Below are positions 30,048 through 40,962 of a DNA stretch of 64,000 nt, piece after piece. Position 1 is the first letter of the stretch; the number at the start of each line of letters is the position of its first letter. Origin of the DNA: Pyropia yezoensis (taxonomy: Eukaryota > Rhodophyta > Bangiophyceae > Bangiales > Bangiaceae). A model generated the notes under the pieces. It was given only the letters and a program-made list of their open reading frames with translations, did no database searches and was not told where the DNA came from. The position numbers were made by a program, and so were the translations under genes. The DNA is taken from assembly GCA_009829735.1 (NCBI GenBank), contig CM020618.1, positions 32,588,894 to 32,652,893 on the forward strand. Direction: 5' to 3'.

Positions 30048-31419
30048 GGTGATGCCGCAGAGGGGGGGGATGGGGACAGTGGGGTGTCCATCCTACAGAA
30101 TGGGCCAGCCTTCGTGGCTCGGCGGCGGAGGGGGTGGGGAAGCCGGCGGCTGTGAGAAAGGACAGGGAAATCGAGTTGGGCAGGGAGAGGGAGGGTTGGG
30201 CGCCATGTTCTTTGTGTCGAATCCGTTTAAGCTAATGCGCGATTCAGAGCCCTAATTGACGGTCCAGTCTCGTGGACTCTCGGGCAACGATCGGATGAAA
30301 GTTTGGTCTCCACACGAAATGCAATCGACGCCATGGCCGCATTCCGCGGGGGGCTACCTGTCGGACCGACCGGTCCGACGCCCCTCCGAACGCGATGCAG
30401 GGACACCCTTTTTGAATAGATTCATATCCGGACATGGTACATATCTCTCCTGTTTGAACGAAGTCCCGTTCTCATTGGCCGTTGCTGCGGCAGGGGATGA
30501 TCTGCACCCAAATTGGGCACGCCCAACGGGCCGCGTGCGCGAGGCGATGCTGCATCACCCTCTGGTCTGCACCTGGCGACCACGCCTGGCCGGCTCCGGA
30601 CAGCCTCACATTCGCACCCGTGACAGTGACAGCCGACGGCGCAGCCGGTCGGCCAGGCCGCCGTGGCCGCACAGTCCCCCAAAACCCCCCCACCCCCGCC
30701 CCGTCTTCCCTGCTTCTCCCCCGCGGGGCGCGTGCGCTTGGCGGGGGCCGCAGCTCCCGGCGCCTCCTCGCAGCGCGGGGGCCCCGCCCGGCGCGCGCTA
30801 CACAGTGCCTCTGCGGGGGGCGTGGGGGAGGCGGAGGTGCTGGCAGCGCTTTGCACACCGCCGAGCCGCCACGTCGTCATTGTGCGCGGGGCGTGGCCGG
30901 CACACAACCAGCGCCGGCCGCGTCGGCGCCACGCGGTTGCCGGGGTGTAGCAGCGTCGCCCCCACCTCTTCTCCCCCTCGTCGCCCTTTACGGCCACCCC
31001 CTGTTCCTGCCGGCGGTGGGGCCGCACCCCGGTGAGCCTGTGCCTCCCCGAGTCCCCGCCCCCGCGCCGGCCCGCGGTCGGTGGCCGCCCCTTCCCCCGC
31101 CCGCGCGCGTGTGGCGGGTCGGGCGGGTGGGACACGCTGTCGCTGCCGCCCGTCGCGCGGGTGCACCTGCACCGGTACTGTACGGGGTAGGTGCGTGGTG
31201 CGCGGTGCAGCGCGGTGGCGAATCCCCTGTTGGTGTGGCGGCCCCTCTTCGCGTGGCCACTCCTCTCCACGCCCCCACTGTCGCCGTCCTCTACTGCCTC
31301 CGCACTGTCCGTGCCCACCTCCCCCATTGCCCGGCTCCTCCTTCCGTGACGTGACTGTCTCTCGCCCGCTCATTGTCCCCCCTCTCGGTCTGGTGCTCCT
31401 CCCCCTTCTTCGCCACACG
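30048..31419. other. Intergenic, divergent promoter region
   Basis: It lies between the start of the minus-strand gene ending at 30047 and the PP2A-type gene. The first ~400 bp is less GC-rich and includes an inverted GTCGGACC/GGTCCGAC near 30360–30380. The many long open frames here overlap on both strands and look like GC artefacts. Confidence 0.5.
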
Positions 31420-33723
31420 ATGGAGACCTCTGAGCCGCCCACTCCGCCCGCGCGGCGACGGCGGCGGCCGCCGTCCCGCAAGGCTCCCGTCGGGATGATG
31501 TCCCTGCTGACGGCGGTCAACACGACGGTAGCCCGGCGGGGCTTCTCGACGTCCCACGCGCACCTGCTGTCGGACATCCTTGGCGCCTCCCACACGTCGC
31601 GGAGCAGCACAGCGACCAAGCTCCGGCGCCTCCGCGAGTTGGCCGCCGCCGCTAAGGCAGAGGGGGAGAGCAGCGCCGTCGGCGCCGCCACGGCCGCCGG
31701 CACTGCGGCGGGCGGTCTGGAAGGCCATGGCGCCACCACGGCCACCCCCGGAGACGGCGCGAACGCGGCGGCGGCCACTGTCGGGCCCGCGCCAGCTCCC
31801 GCCCCCGCCGTGCGCGCCGCGTTTGCGGCCGTCGCGGTGGAAGCGGCGGCGACGGCGCGGGCAACCACCGCGGTCCGCTGTGCGCTCGCCCACAAGCTGC
31901 GCGCCGCCCGCGCGGCGGTGGCAGCGAGCGGCCCGCCCGTGCGGGTGGGTGGGCGTGGCGGGGGGGGCGGCGGGCGTGGCGGGGGGGTCGGCTCTGAGGG
32001 CCGCTCCAAGTACGAGGCCCGTGCGATTGGCAGCGTGTTTGCCAGTGGCTGCCACTCGCTGGAGCGCCTCGCCACGCTGGTGGGCTTGCCGGTGGTGGCG
32101 GCGCCTGAGCTGGGAGCCGCGGGGGGGGTCGACGCCGGGGGCGGGGTCGACGCGTTCAAGGCGTTTTACGAGCGCCACGTGCGGGTATACGACGCGGATG
32201 AGCGGTTTTTCAACGTGCTGCGGGTGGCGGCCGAGATGGAGCGCAAGCCCCGGGAGAGCTTGTCCCCGAAACGGGGTGGCATCGGCGTCGCTGTCGGCAA
32301 GGCGCCCACCTATGCCCGTCCTACCGTTCCCCGGGCCGTCGTGGCGCGTGTCGTGGAGCGCCTGATCTCGTCGCGGGGCTCCCCACTCTACATGGACAAT
32401 ATGGACGTGGCGGTGGAGTGCGTGCTGTATCGCGTCAATGCGCATCCCCATACCGAACGGTACTCGGCACGGGAGCTGCGTGACGCGGGCCTGGCGCAGT
32501 CATTGCTCAACTATGAGAGCTGCGGCATCTTTGCGGGCACCCTCGGGGGACTGGACGCGGCCCGCTTTGGGGGACTCCTCATGGACTGGAACGACGCGCT
32601 CGAGGGCGCCGCCCCCCGCAGCCCGGAAACCAGCACGGGTGGGGACGATGGAGATTCTTTGTCCATGGGTGGGGGTGGTGGTGACGCTGCTGCTTCGGAT
32701 GATGGTGGGTGGACGAGCGATAGTAGCGCGGGCAACGAGTCGGTGGTGTCGACAGCGGAGCCTTCTGTCCCGGGCCTTGACGGGGACGATGCGGCGGCGC
32801 TCCAGACGACGACAGTGGGTGACACAGGCGAGGCGGAGCTGCGCGCCATGTTTGGGGACGCCTATGACCCGCCTGGGATGAGTGGGGTGGACAGTGACAG
32901 CGAGTTGGGTGGCGACGTGGACGAAGGGGTGCCGCTGGCGGTGAGCGGTGACGCCAACGGCATTGGCGACGATGCCAACGGAGCTGTCAGCAAAGGAGTG
33001 GACGATGGCGACACGAACGGCAGCGGATACAGGGCATCCTTCCCACCCGTGACGCAGCCTCCCCCCCCGTCGTCACCCATTGAGTCCCCGTCGGCGTCAC
33101 CATCTCGATCAGTCGTGTCTCGACTTCCTCCTCTGGAAGAAGATTCCATCTCAGCGGGCGCCTTGCACGCATTTTGCGCGTCCAAGTCTCTGCTCACCCC
33201 CAGGGCCATCGCGGCGGTGGTCCGCGCGTATGGCCATTCGGCCACCCGGCGGCTGTCAGTCACGGCGTTTGCGCGCCTCTTCCTTGCGCTCACCGACTGT
33301 GGCGACCAAGGGGCGGTGGGCTTTTGGTTCCCCATTGTCGACCACGACGGCGACGGGGTGCTTGGTCTGGGCGACGTCACCCACTTTTACAAGCAGAAGC
33401 GGGTGATTGGCATGCGCGAGGAAGGCGGGGTGGTCCTCGCGTGTGTGCGCGACGTGTGGACCCGGCTCGTTGGGATGACGGCGGGGGCGGCGTCGAGCGG
33501 CGAGGGCTGCGGTGGCATCGGCGGTGGTGGCGTCGGCGGTGGCGCCCGGCGTCGCACACCGGGGATGAGTATGCGCGACTTTCGGCTGCTGACTCCCAAA
33601 GAGCGGGAGTTTATCCTGTGCGCGCTGCTCGTGCGGCGCGTCGACGACGCGGCGATTGTAAATGTGCGGGCCACGATGCTAGCGGGCGGGGGGGAGGCGG
33701 GTGGACGGCTAGCCGCCATGTAG
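31420..33723 (+). CDS. PP2A regulatory subunit B''-type protein with EF-hand
   Basis: A 767-residue protein from the ATG at 31420; the frame is open further upstream, but codon content before this Met looks random. In the B'' family this subunit binds the PP2A scaffold–catalytic core and directs it to substrates, with calcium sensing through EF-hands. A conserved central part (~250–395) includes FYERHVRVYDADERFFNVL. It is followed by an acidic, Ser/Asp/Gly-rich insertion (~400–570). The C-terminal domain holds LTPRAIAAVV, AFARLFLAL and a clear EF-hand loop DHDGDGVLGLGD near residues 641–652, with a FWFPIVD helix before it as in B'' proteins. The N-terminal ~150 residues are low-complexity. 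The acidic insertion is not typical. A plant TON2/FASS-like member is possible. Confidence 0.75.
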   Translation: METSEPPTPPARRRRRPPSRKAPVGMMSLLTAVNTTVARRGFSTSHAHLLSDILGASHTSRSSTATKLRRLRELAAAAKAEGESSAVGAATAAGTAAGGLEGHGATTATPGDGANAAAATVGPAPAPAPAVRAAFAAVAVEAAATARATTAVRCALAHKLRAARAAVAASGPPVRVGGRGGGGGGRGGGVGSEGRSKYEARAIGSVFASGCHSLERLATLVGLPVVAAPELGAAGGVDAGGGVDAFKAFYERHVRVYDADERFFNVLRVAAEMERKPRESLSPKRGGIGVAVGKAPTYARPTVPRAVVARVVERLISSRGSPLYMDNMDVAVECVLYRVNAHPHTERYSARELRDAGLAQSLLNYESCGIFAGTLGGLDAARFGGLLMDWNDALEGAAPRSPETSTGGDDGDSLSMGGGGGDAAASDDGGWTSDSSAGNESVVSTAEPSVPGLDGDDAAALQTTTVGDTGEAELRAMFGDAYDPPGMSGVDSDSELGGDVDEGVPLAVSGDANGIGDDANGAVSKGVDDGDTNGSGYRASFPPVTQPPPPSSPIESPSASPSRSVVSRLPPLEEDSISAGALHAFCASKSLLTPRAIAAVVRAYGHSATRRLSVTAFARLFLALTDCGDQGAVGFWFPIVDHDGDGVLGLGDVTHFYKQKRVIGMREEGGVVLACVRDVWTRLVGMTAGAASSGEGCGGIGGGGVGGGARRRTPGMSMRDFRLLTPKEREFILCALLVRRVDDAAIVNVRATMLAGGGEAGGRLAAM

Positions 33724-34887
33724 GGGCATGGCGGAAAGGTTGCATGGGGGGGGGCTTGGTCGATTCTTTCACCGCCGTTCGTGAACGCCTTTGCTGTCGC
33801 AGGCACACCCCGCCCATGCAGCGCGGCCGACGCCGTCTCACTGCGCTGGTTCGCGTCGGGCTGGTTGTGGCACGGTGCGTCGGCTATCTGGTGTGCTTCC
33901 TGCGGCGAGTGACGACTGGTGGTTTTCGGTGTGGTGGTCGGCGCACGTGGATATGAGGCGGTGAGCGTTGTGCGTCCTTGCCTGGAAGGGCTTTGCCGGT
34001 GGGCACGCGCGTGGAGCAGGAACCAGAGGTCGCCGCTGTTTGCTCACATCCGTAGCGGTTGTGGGGCGTATGCGTGCCCCTGTGGTCGGCGGATGAGGAG
34101 GCTGCAAGCCCAAAGGGCTCATACCTGGCGGCGACTTTTCTTTCCGGTGGCGACAGCAGCGGCGACGGTAGCGTCGACGACAGCGGCAGCGGCGAACCGA
34201 GGCAGCAGCGGTGGTGGCGACACGCCTTGGGCTGTCCTGCCACTGGCACAACCGTTGGCCGTGCGCGCCCGTGCCGGATAAGGGGGCGGCCGACGGGTGC
34301 GCACGCCGCCATGCAGTGCGTGTGGTACGCGGCAGGCGCAAAGACTGCGCGTGGACCAGTACGTTGCGCCGCACGTGCCATTCAGTCTGTTGCACCGCTT
34401 CGGAAAAGGTATGCTCCACAGGGGGGCCTGCACCGCGCGCCGAGGCCGTGCCGCCAGCGGCAGAAGCGGCGGCTCATGCCGGTGTGTCCCTGCGATGTCG
34501 GGTCGTCCCCGGGCGCCGCGACGGCCTCCGACGCTCGTAGCAAGGCACCGTAGGTGCGGGGGCGGTCGGTGACCAAGGTGCGCTCTACTGCTGGTGGCTC
34601 CAGAGGTGGTGGGCGTGGTGGTCAGCCTCGCTTTCACCACGCGCTACGTTTTTGTTGTTGTCGTCCTTGTTTGCCACAACCCGGCTGTACCATATTGGAT
34701 TGTCATGCGTGAGCCCCAGTGAGGGGCGGACGGACCCGGCGTGCTCGCCTGTGTGCTCCGAGCGTCGCCTTTCCTCACCCACAGACACATGGACCCGCGG
34801 GCACCCCCGCCCGTGGGCCTACTTTGGCGCGAGCCGCGACTGAAGGCGGGCTGCGCGGCAGGAGAGCACCCCCATCTCCCCCGCTCA
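33724..34887. other. Intergenic between two convergent genes
   Basis: About 1.2 kb with no supported gene. Open frames on both strands have no recognisable motif. It must hold the 3' ends of the PP2A-type and BASS genes. Confidence 0.5.
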
Positions 34888-36178
34888 TCACACCCCCCCC
34901 ACTTCGGCTCCCTTCTTCCCTGTGCGCGCGGCGCCCCCCCCCGCCCCCCCCCCCGCGGCCGCCTCCTGGCGGTCCCGCCAGCGCCACCACGCAGCGACCG
35001 CCGCGCCCATCACACTGTGCAGCGACGCGCTGATGGCGGCGGGCAGGGCGGCGACCCCCCCAAAGTGGGCGCCCGCCAGCGCGGCGGCGAGCCCACTATT
35101 CTGCATGCACACCTCCACCGCCACCGCCCGGGCGGCGCGGCGGGGCAGCCGCCCCACCCGGCGGGCGACGGCGTAGCCCGCCACCAGCCCCCCCCCGTGG
35201 AGGGCGGCAAGGACGCCCACCAGCACCGGGAGGACGCCCGCGGGGAGGGCGCCCGCGGACGTTGCGGCGGTGGCCACGACGCCCCCACAGATGGCGGCCA
35301 CCCCCACCACCGACGCGGGGGCGGTGGCGGGGAGGAGCGCCCGCACAGCGGCGGGCGCCACGCGCTGGGCGGTGACGCCCACCGCCAGCGGCGCCAGCAC
35401 CATCTGCGCGGTGGACGCGAGGAGCGCCCCCGCGGGGACGGGCACGAGCGTGCCGGCGAGGAGGCGGGTGAGGGCGGGGGTGACGCCCGCCGCGGCGGCG
35501 AGGGTGGTGGCCAGCGTCATGAGCACCGACAGCGCCACGTCCCCCCCCGACAGGAGGACCACCAGGTTGGACGCCGCCCCCCCGGGGCAGCACGCGACGA
35601 GCAGCACGCCCAGCGCGAGCGCCGGCGGCAGCGCCCGCCCGGCGGCGGTGACGAGCACCCAGCCGAGGGTGGGCATGAGGAGGAACTGGGCGGCGGCGCC
35701 AAAGAGGACGACCCGCGGGCGGGCGGCGGCGGCGGCCACGTCGGCCAGCGGGAGGGATAGGCCCATGCCGAGCATAATGAGGGAGAGGGTGGTGATGACC
35801 CACCGGCCGGTGAACCAGGCCAGCGCGGGGGCGTGGGCGGCGCCCACCGCCGCGGCGCCCACCACCCACAGGGGGAAGAGGGTGGTGAACCGGTCGAGCG
35901 CCCGCAGCAGCGCGGGCGGCCAGCCGGGGGCGACCGCCGCAGCGGCGGGGGCGGCGGCGGGGGCGGGGCGCTCTGGGGAAGAGGGCGGGGGGGGGGGGGG
36001 GGGGGGGGTGCCGGTCGCCCCCGCCCGGCACCACCACCCCGCCGCCCATTGGGGGGGGGCGGCGGCGGCCCGGCCGGGGCGGCGGCGGGCCACCACCCCA
36101 CCGCGGCCAGCCCGCCCGCCACAGACGCCCCGACGGGCACGTGGGGTGGCGGCGGGGACGGCCGCGCCGCCCCCCGTC

Positions 36179-36221
<43 letters not shown>

Positions 36222-36249
36222 GGGTCACAAAGGCGGTCGCGGCGGCCAT
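34888..36249 (-). CDS. Bile acid:sodium symporter (BASS) family transporter, probably plastid envelope
   Basis: A 453-residue membrane protein. The start at 36249 (MAAATAFVTP) is preferred over one 17 codons upstream. The first ~110 residues are Ala/Arg/Pro-rich with poly-Ala and poly-Pro runs and resemble a plastid transit peptide. About nine hydrophobic segments follow from residue ~120. Family signatures are ITTLSLIMLGMGLSL, CCPGGAASNLVVLLSGGDVALSVLMT (near 220–245, split sodium/substrate site) and EVCMQNSGLAAAL near the end. Known plastid members exchange sodium with pyruvate or other organic acids; the substrate here is unknown. The poly-Pro part coincides with a 22-base G run (35987–36008) on the plus strand, so local length may be misassembled. 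Confidence 0.88.
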
Positions 36250-36753
36250 GGCGGGTGGGCGCCCTCCGGCTGCGTGGCGCCGCCACCCACACCCCCGCAC
36301 ACAGACGCCCGCGACGGGGTGGGCGGAAGAAGAATGAGGGGGGGGAAAGGAAGGGGGAGGGGGGGGGGGTGGGGTGGGGTGGGGCGGGAGTGGCGCGCGG
36401 TGGGGTGGCGGAGTGGACCCGGTGCGTGGGGACTTGGCAGCCGTCCGCCGCCGTCTGCGCGCTCGCGCGCGACGGGCGGTGGCGGCGGCGGCGGGTGGTG
36501 GTGGTGGGGGCGGGGGTGGCGGGGGTGGGGGCGAGGGTGGGGGAGGGATCTCTCTCCGGAGAGCGGCAGTAGGGGGGAGGGTGGGAGGCCAGGGCGGGCG
36601 TCACCGTCACAGGGTGGTGGGCGGGGGGAGGGCGCTAGCGGGCGGGGGTGGCGGTGGCGGTGAGCGCAATGGGACCGACCGGATCGGCGCAGTCGATGGG
36701 CCCATCGAGGGGGGGGGGGGGTTGTGATCCCACGACCGTGGCCCGGAGGTACC
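36250..36753. other. GC-rich upstream region of the BASS gene
   Basis: About 500 bp dominated by G runs and GGC/GGT repeats on the plus strand. No gene is supported. It should hold the promoter of the minus-strand gene. Confidence 0.5.
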
Positions 36754-36761
36754 GTACCAAA
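36754..36761. repeat. 8-bp target duplication gtaccaaa (left)
   Basis: Identical to 37416–37423 on the other side of the element. Confidence 0.9.
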
Positions 36762-37415
36762 CAGGGTTGAGAGGTAATAATTATCATGTCAAAAACATTA
36801 TTGAGTAAATTATCGCGAAAAGAAACGATCACGAGGCTGCGTGTTCATAATTATCAAACGGTCGACTACGTGTCCCTGGATCCGTGTGAGCCCTACGTTG
36901 AGCCATCGTGCTCGACGGGAAAGACGCGATAGCCATGAACGCGACCACCGTGGCGGCGACAGTCACCTGTGACAGTCCTGTCCCCCACTCGAAGGCACTT
37001 CGCAGCGAAGGCGAGGAGGTGCCTATCAGCTACATGGTCGCCACCGATGTTGGCGTCCTTTCCACCGCCGACGTTGTCCCGCGCATCGACGGCCACATCG
37101 GCGAACAGGCTGCACTCCGCGCGAGGGCGGCGAGGCCCGACGCCGTGCGCGTGGCAACCTCCCTGAAGGCGATGCGCCCTTCATCGGCTGGGAAAAAGGG
37201 TGGGACGTTGGTGCGAATGTCGGGAGGGCGGTCGCAGTCACCATCAGGCGGATCATCCACGTCACCACGGACAAGGTCACCCATCTCCAGTCGGCCTGTG
37301 CTTCACTTTGAGGAACACGTGTCAAGAAACGTGGCGATAGTTATCATTTGATAATTTTGATCATTATCGCATATTTTACTAACGATCGATGGTTTCTTGA
37401 AATATAACAACCCTG
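36762..37415. mobile_element. Non-autonomous hAT-type DNA transposon, 654 bp
   Basis: The ends are CAGGGTTG and CAACCCTG, perfect 8-bp inverted repeats. The flanks carry a perfect 8-bp direct repeat gtaccaaa, the duplication length typical of hAT transposases. The subterminal ~80 bp at both ends are AT-rich with ATTATCA-like motifs, in contrast to the GC-rich surroundings. The middle is GC-richer and has open frames on both strands but no transposase motif that I recognise. It would need a transposase from elsewhere. Confidence 0.85.
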
Positions 37416-37423
37416 GTACCAAA
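37416..37423. repeat. 8-bp target duplication gtaccaaa (right)
   Basis: Second copy of 36754–36761. Confidence 0.9.
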
Positions 37424-38737
37424 CCCGGGGCGGCGGCACGGGCGGCGGCCTCTGTCAGCGGCGGCTGCCCCGCACCTGCCGACGCCCCGGTCGCCGCATC
37501 CGCCCCCGCCTGCCGCCTGCCGCCGCCGCCGCCACCGGCCATACACCCCACCGCCAGGGGGTACTGTGTGGTGTGGCCGCGCCTGCGCTCCCGCGTCGTC
37601 GGCCACTAGTAGCGTTGACGTGCCCATCGGTGGGCAGCGCCCCCCCGCCCTCACCCGGTCCTCTTTTTTTTTTGTGGTACACGCGCCACGGAACGAATGA
37701 CGCGGGCGGTGGCGGCGGGGCGGGAAAAGAGGGGGGGTGGCGGGGGGGGGGGAGCGCGTCGACGAGTGGGCCTGGTCAAGGGGGCCGCCGCCGCCGTCGC
37801 CGCGACAGCGACGGCGACGGTGACGACGACGACGGCGGCGGCGGCGGCGGCGGCGGCGGCCACCGGCCACCGCGTGCAACCGCGGGTAAAGACAGCGGCG
37901 ACCGCGGCGGGGGTTATGACGACGGCCGCTCGTGTGCGGCAGCGGGTGTGCCGGCGGGTGGGGGTGTCGCGGCGGTGGGGACACGGGGCCGCGACGCCGC
38001 CAACCGCGCCGGTGGCCAGTGCCCGTCAATACACGGTGCTTCCCCGCCGGCGCCTCCCCACTCTGAGGGTACTAAAAAAACTTTACGCTGTCGCCCCGCT
38101 GCAGCGGCCGAGGCGGCGATCGACCAGAAGACAACCCCGCCGACGCATTGACCGCCACGCATGCGCAGGCATGGATGAAGGCCCCCGTGGGGACCGTCCT
38201 GTCTTTCCCCCCCTCCCTGCCTGGTGGCCCACCCCCGACGCGCGCCGGTCGCGCGACGGCGTCCTCGCACGGGCGCCAAGACCCGCTGGCGCAGGGGGCG
38301 GGACACCCGGGGGCGGACTTGTCCCACAAGAAGGAGCCACCGTCGCGTGCGGCGCCTACTGGCGCCGGCGGCCGCCGTCGTGGACCTCGTTGTGTGGGGC
38401 GTCCTCCACAACGCGTGCACGTCCGCGGGGGGGGAACACCGTGCGGGGAGAGTGGCGGCGGTGGTCCCGTCTTGTCTTGGACGCGCCCCGCCTGGCGCGG
38501 CAGAAGCTCGTCGACGTGCCCGCCTTGGCCACTGTGTGCACCACACATTGGTAGGTACACCCGCTTGGGGGCGTGCGGCCGGCACTTCGAAGCGGCGGCG
38601 ATGGGGGTGGCAATGGCCAAAGCCGGCCGGTCGATGGGATGCCCCTTTGGCGACGTTGAACGTGACCGTCGTGCGGGTGGCGGCGGCGGGGTGGTGTGCT
38701 GCACGCGCCCGGGACCCGTGCAGCGCACCACCCCGCG

Positions 38738-38781
38738 CACGGCCGCGCCCTCTCCGGCGCCTCGGAGAGGGCGCGGCCGTG
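38738..38781. repeat. Perfect 18-bp inverted repeat (hairpin)
   Basis: The arms at 38738–38755 and 38764–38781 are exact reverse complements (cacggccgcgccctctcc) around an 8-base loop. The stem is 15 of 18 GC pairs. Confidence 0.9.
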
Positions 38782-38800
38782 AGCCCGTGGGCGACGACCC

Positions 38801-38846
38801 CAGCCGGCTACCGCGGCTGCTGCCAGCCGGCTACCGCGGCTGCTAC
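38801..38846. repeat. 23-bp direct tandem duplication
   Basis: The unit cagccggctaccgcggctgc plus three bases is repeated once, 20 bp after the hairpin. Confidence 0.8.
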
Positions 38847-39543
38847 TAGCGCCGACTATGGTGTGTCGTGTCGTCTGCACGAGAGGGGGGGGGAAGGGCG
38901 GCACCTTGCCTGGACCACCGCTCGCCGCTGCGGCCGTCGCCGCCACCGCGCGACGCCCGCAATGGCCGCCGCCACCGCTGCCGCCGCCGCCGCCACCGCT
39001 GGAACGGGCGGTGGGTGGTGGCCGCTACGGCTGCCCCTCCCGCAGGCCAGCTGGCCATGCGCTGTACGTGTGCCCTAGCACCGGGTGGAGCTTTTCTTCA
39101 ATGGCCGCGGCAACAGCGTGTGCTGCCGGGTGACGGCGGGTCGCCCCCTCGCTGGGCCGCTGCGTTGGCGCCCTGCAGGGTGCCAGCAGGTAGACTCCCC
39201 GGCCCGTGTGGTGGCTTGCGATAGAACGGGGTCTGCTACTCTTCCCCAATGGGTACGCATCCAGCCGTGGCTCGGCCAAGGGGCCCCGACCGGGCCGCCG
39301 CGGGTGCGCGTCGGAGGCGCGCCGACCCGGCTGCACCCCCGCGACTCCCTACGGGTCTTGTCCCGCAGAGAGAAACGCGGTGGTCAGGTCGGCCGTTGGC
39401 GCGGCCGTTGGCAGTTTGTCACCGTCTCGCTCCTCTCCTTAGTCATCGCTGTGCGCCCCCCCCATCCCCCTCCCCGCCCATCACCCTCTGCTCTGTCATT
39501 TTCTGGAAACCGCGGGGGATTCTCTGGTCGAGTGAGCCGGGGC

Positions 39544-39594
39544 GGAGATACAGGCGGTGAGGAGATACAGACGGTGAGGAGATACAGGCGGTGG
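39544..39594. repeat. 17-bp tandem repeat, three units
   Basis: The unit ggagatacaggcggtga occurs three times with one or two changes. Confidence 0.8.
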
Positions 39595-40266
39595 AGAGGG
39601 CACCAAACCAGGTGTCCCCCTATTGGGCGGCGGCGGCATTCGCCGTCGCGGCGCGGGGGGCACGCCAACGGCGGCGGGGGTGTCCATCCGCCTCCACGCG
39701 GGTACCACTGGAGGGACCACCAATTTCGACGGCAGGGTCTGGGGCAGGGGGAGCGGCGACGACGCCACGTGGCCACGAGCTTGACTTGTCCTTTTGCACC
39801 GCCAGCGGCGGCCGTGAGGGCCTCTCTCTCTCGCTACTAGGTAGGCCCAGCGGTGCCGCTCCTGTAACTGCTGTCCCAGCGGTGCCGCACCGCAGGGGTC
39901 CCTCTCGGAGCACCCCCAGCGGGGCCCCCCGCCCTAAACGGCAGAGAGCGAGGCGCGGTCTGGGCCACGCGGCGGCAGCCCGCGCGGCTCCGTTGGTGCA
40001 TGTCTTTTGACAGTTTTTTTTTTGTTTTTTTTGATTGGACACCGTGGCGGATCACCGCGGGTCCTCACCGAATGATGTCCTGTAGCGAGCTACCGGCAAC
40101 GCACGTTTTTTTGCCAGCGTGTGGTCGGACCAGGGGCGGCCTACCCGCCGCAGCTGATTGGTGGTGGTCGCGGCGGAGCTCGACAGACGGCCACGGTGCG
40201 CCCGGGTGCTGCGCTGTCTCGCCGTTGCTAGCACACGGGTTGTGGCCATGAACTGGTGTGTAGGCA

Positions 40267-40274
40267 GTGTAGAC
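40267..40274. repeat. 8-bp target duplication gtgtagac (left)
   Basis: Identical to 40955–40962. Confidence 0.9.
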
Positions 40275-40954
40275 CATGGTTGGCAAAAACGTAACGTTTT
40301 TTGATTTTGACTTGATTGATCTATAGATTAGATCAATACGTTTTTTAGTTTTTTAGTTTTATTACGTTAATCAACGTTGATAAGTAGAATAATAAGTCAC
40401 GTCCAGGATGAACTGAATTCGCGCTGTGGAGAGATCCTTCTCAACGCAGAAGTCTATCCACTCCCTCATCCGGAACAGGTTGGCCCATGACAAGGTGGCC
40501 AAGCTAATGTTTGTGCAATTGAACCTCAAGCTCCTGGACGGCGTCAACATGAGCGAGGACGACCTCGACTTCTTTGGTTCAGTTGGTGCAGAGGAAGGCG
40601 AGATTGGTGGTGCAACCGATAGTGTGGGTGAGGGCGGGCGCGGTATGGATGGGCTGAAGGAAGAATGAGTTCCTTGTGTCACTGGGAGCTACCCCGTGAC
40701 GCCGACAATGTTGGCCCGCTGGCGCTCCGACGGGGGACTTTTGTGCGATGAGAAGGGTTCAGGTGAGACAACAGCCAGTCTCAGTCGAACAATTGTGGCC
40801 GCAATTGTCTCAGAAATCAGAAATGTACGTGGTATCAATACAAGAATTGTCCTTGATTAATCTAAAAGCGCAGAGCCCCAGATAGATGAACCTATAGATC
40901 AGTCTATATATTCATTAAAAATTAAACGTACACGTTTTTCTCGCGACAATCCTG
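40275..40954 (+). mobile_element. hAT-type DNA transposon remnant, 680 bp
   Basis: The ends CATGGTTG and CAATCCTG form an imperfect inverted repeat related to that of the element at 36762–37415. Similarity between the two ends continues inward for ~50 bp (AAAAACGT ... GATCTATAG on one side, its diverged complement on the other). A perfect 8-bp duplication gtgtagac flanks it. Inside lies a transposase C-terminal fragment, so this is an internal-deletion copy of an autonomous hAT element. Confidence 0.88.
40417..40668 (+). pseudogene. hAT transposase C-terminal dimerisation fragment
   Basis: About 83 codons from just after an in-frame stop to a stop at 40668. The stretch AVERSFSTQKSIHSLIRNRL, followed by KVAKLMFVQLNLKLL, matches the conserved hAT C-terminal dimerisation block (ERxFS...RNRL...KLxFVxxN). 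An acidic tail (SEDDLDFFGSVGAEEGE) follows. The catalytic and zinc-finger parts are absent, so the piece cannot transpose. It shows which superfamily mobilised the element. Confidence 0.85.
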
Positions 40955-40962
40955 GTGTAGAC
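40955..40962. repeat. 8-bp target duplication gtgtagac (right)
   Basis: Second copy of 40267–40274. Confidence 0.9.

Larger units (their letters stand above)
37424..40266. other. GC-rich intergenic region, 2.8 kb
   Basis: Overlapping open frames on both strands arise from GC-rich and GGC-repeat sequence (notably 37790–37865). I found no motif that supports a gene. It holds a strong hairpin (38738–38781), a 23-bp duplication (38801–38846) and a 17-bp triplication (39544–39594). A T-rich run lies near 40012–40030. Confidence 0.45.

Noticed and set aside
30482-32159. Long frames on both strands upstream of and over the PP2A-type gene
   Set aside because: GC-rich shadows. Only the plus frame from 31420 carries conserved blocks and an EF-hand.
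35096-36610. 504-codon frame overlapping the BASS gene
   Set aside because: Shadow frame of the BASS transporter, rich in Arg/Pro/Gly, without motifs.
36908-37351. 147-codon frame inside the hAT element
   Set aside because: No transposase motif, and competing frames on the other strand. Treated as filler of a non-autonomous element.
37379-39078. Several 200–285-codon frames in the 37.4–39.1 kb region
   Set aside because: They overlap on both strands, are dominated by GGC/CGC-derived Arg, Ala and Gly, and show no recognisable domain.
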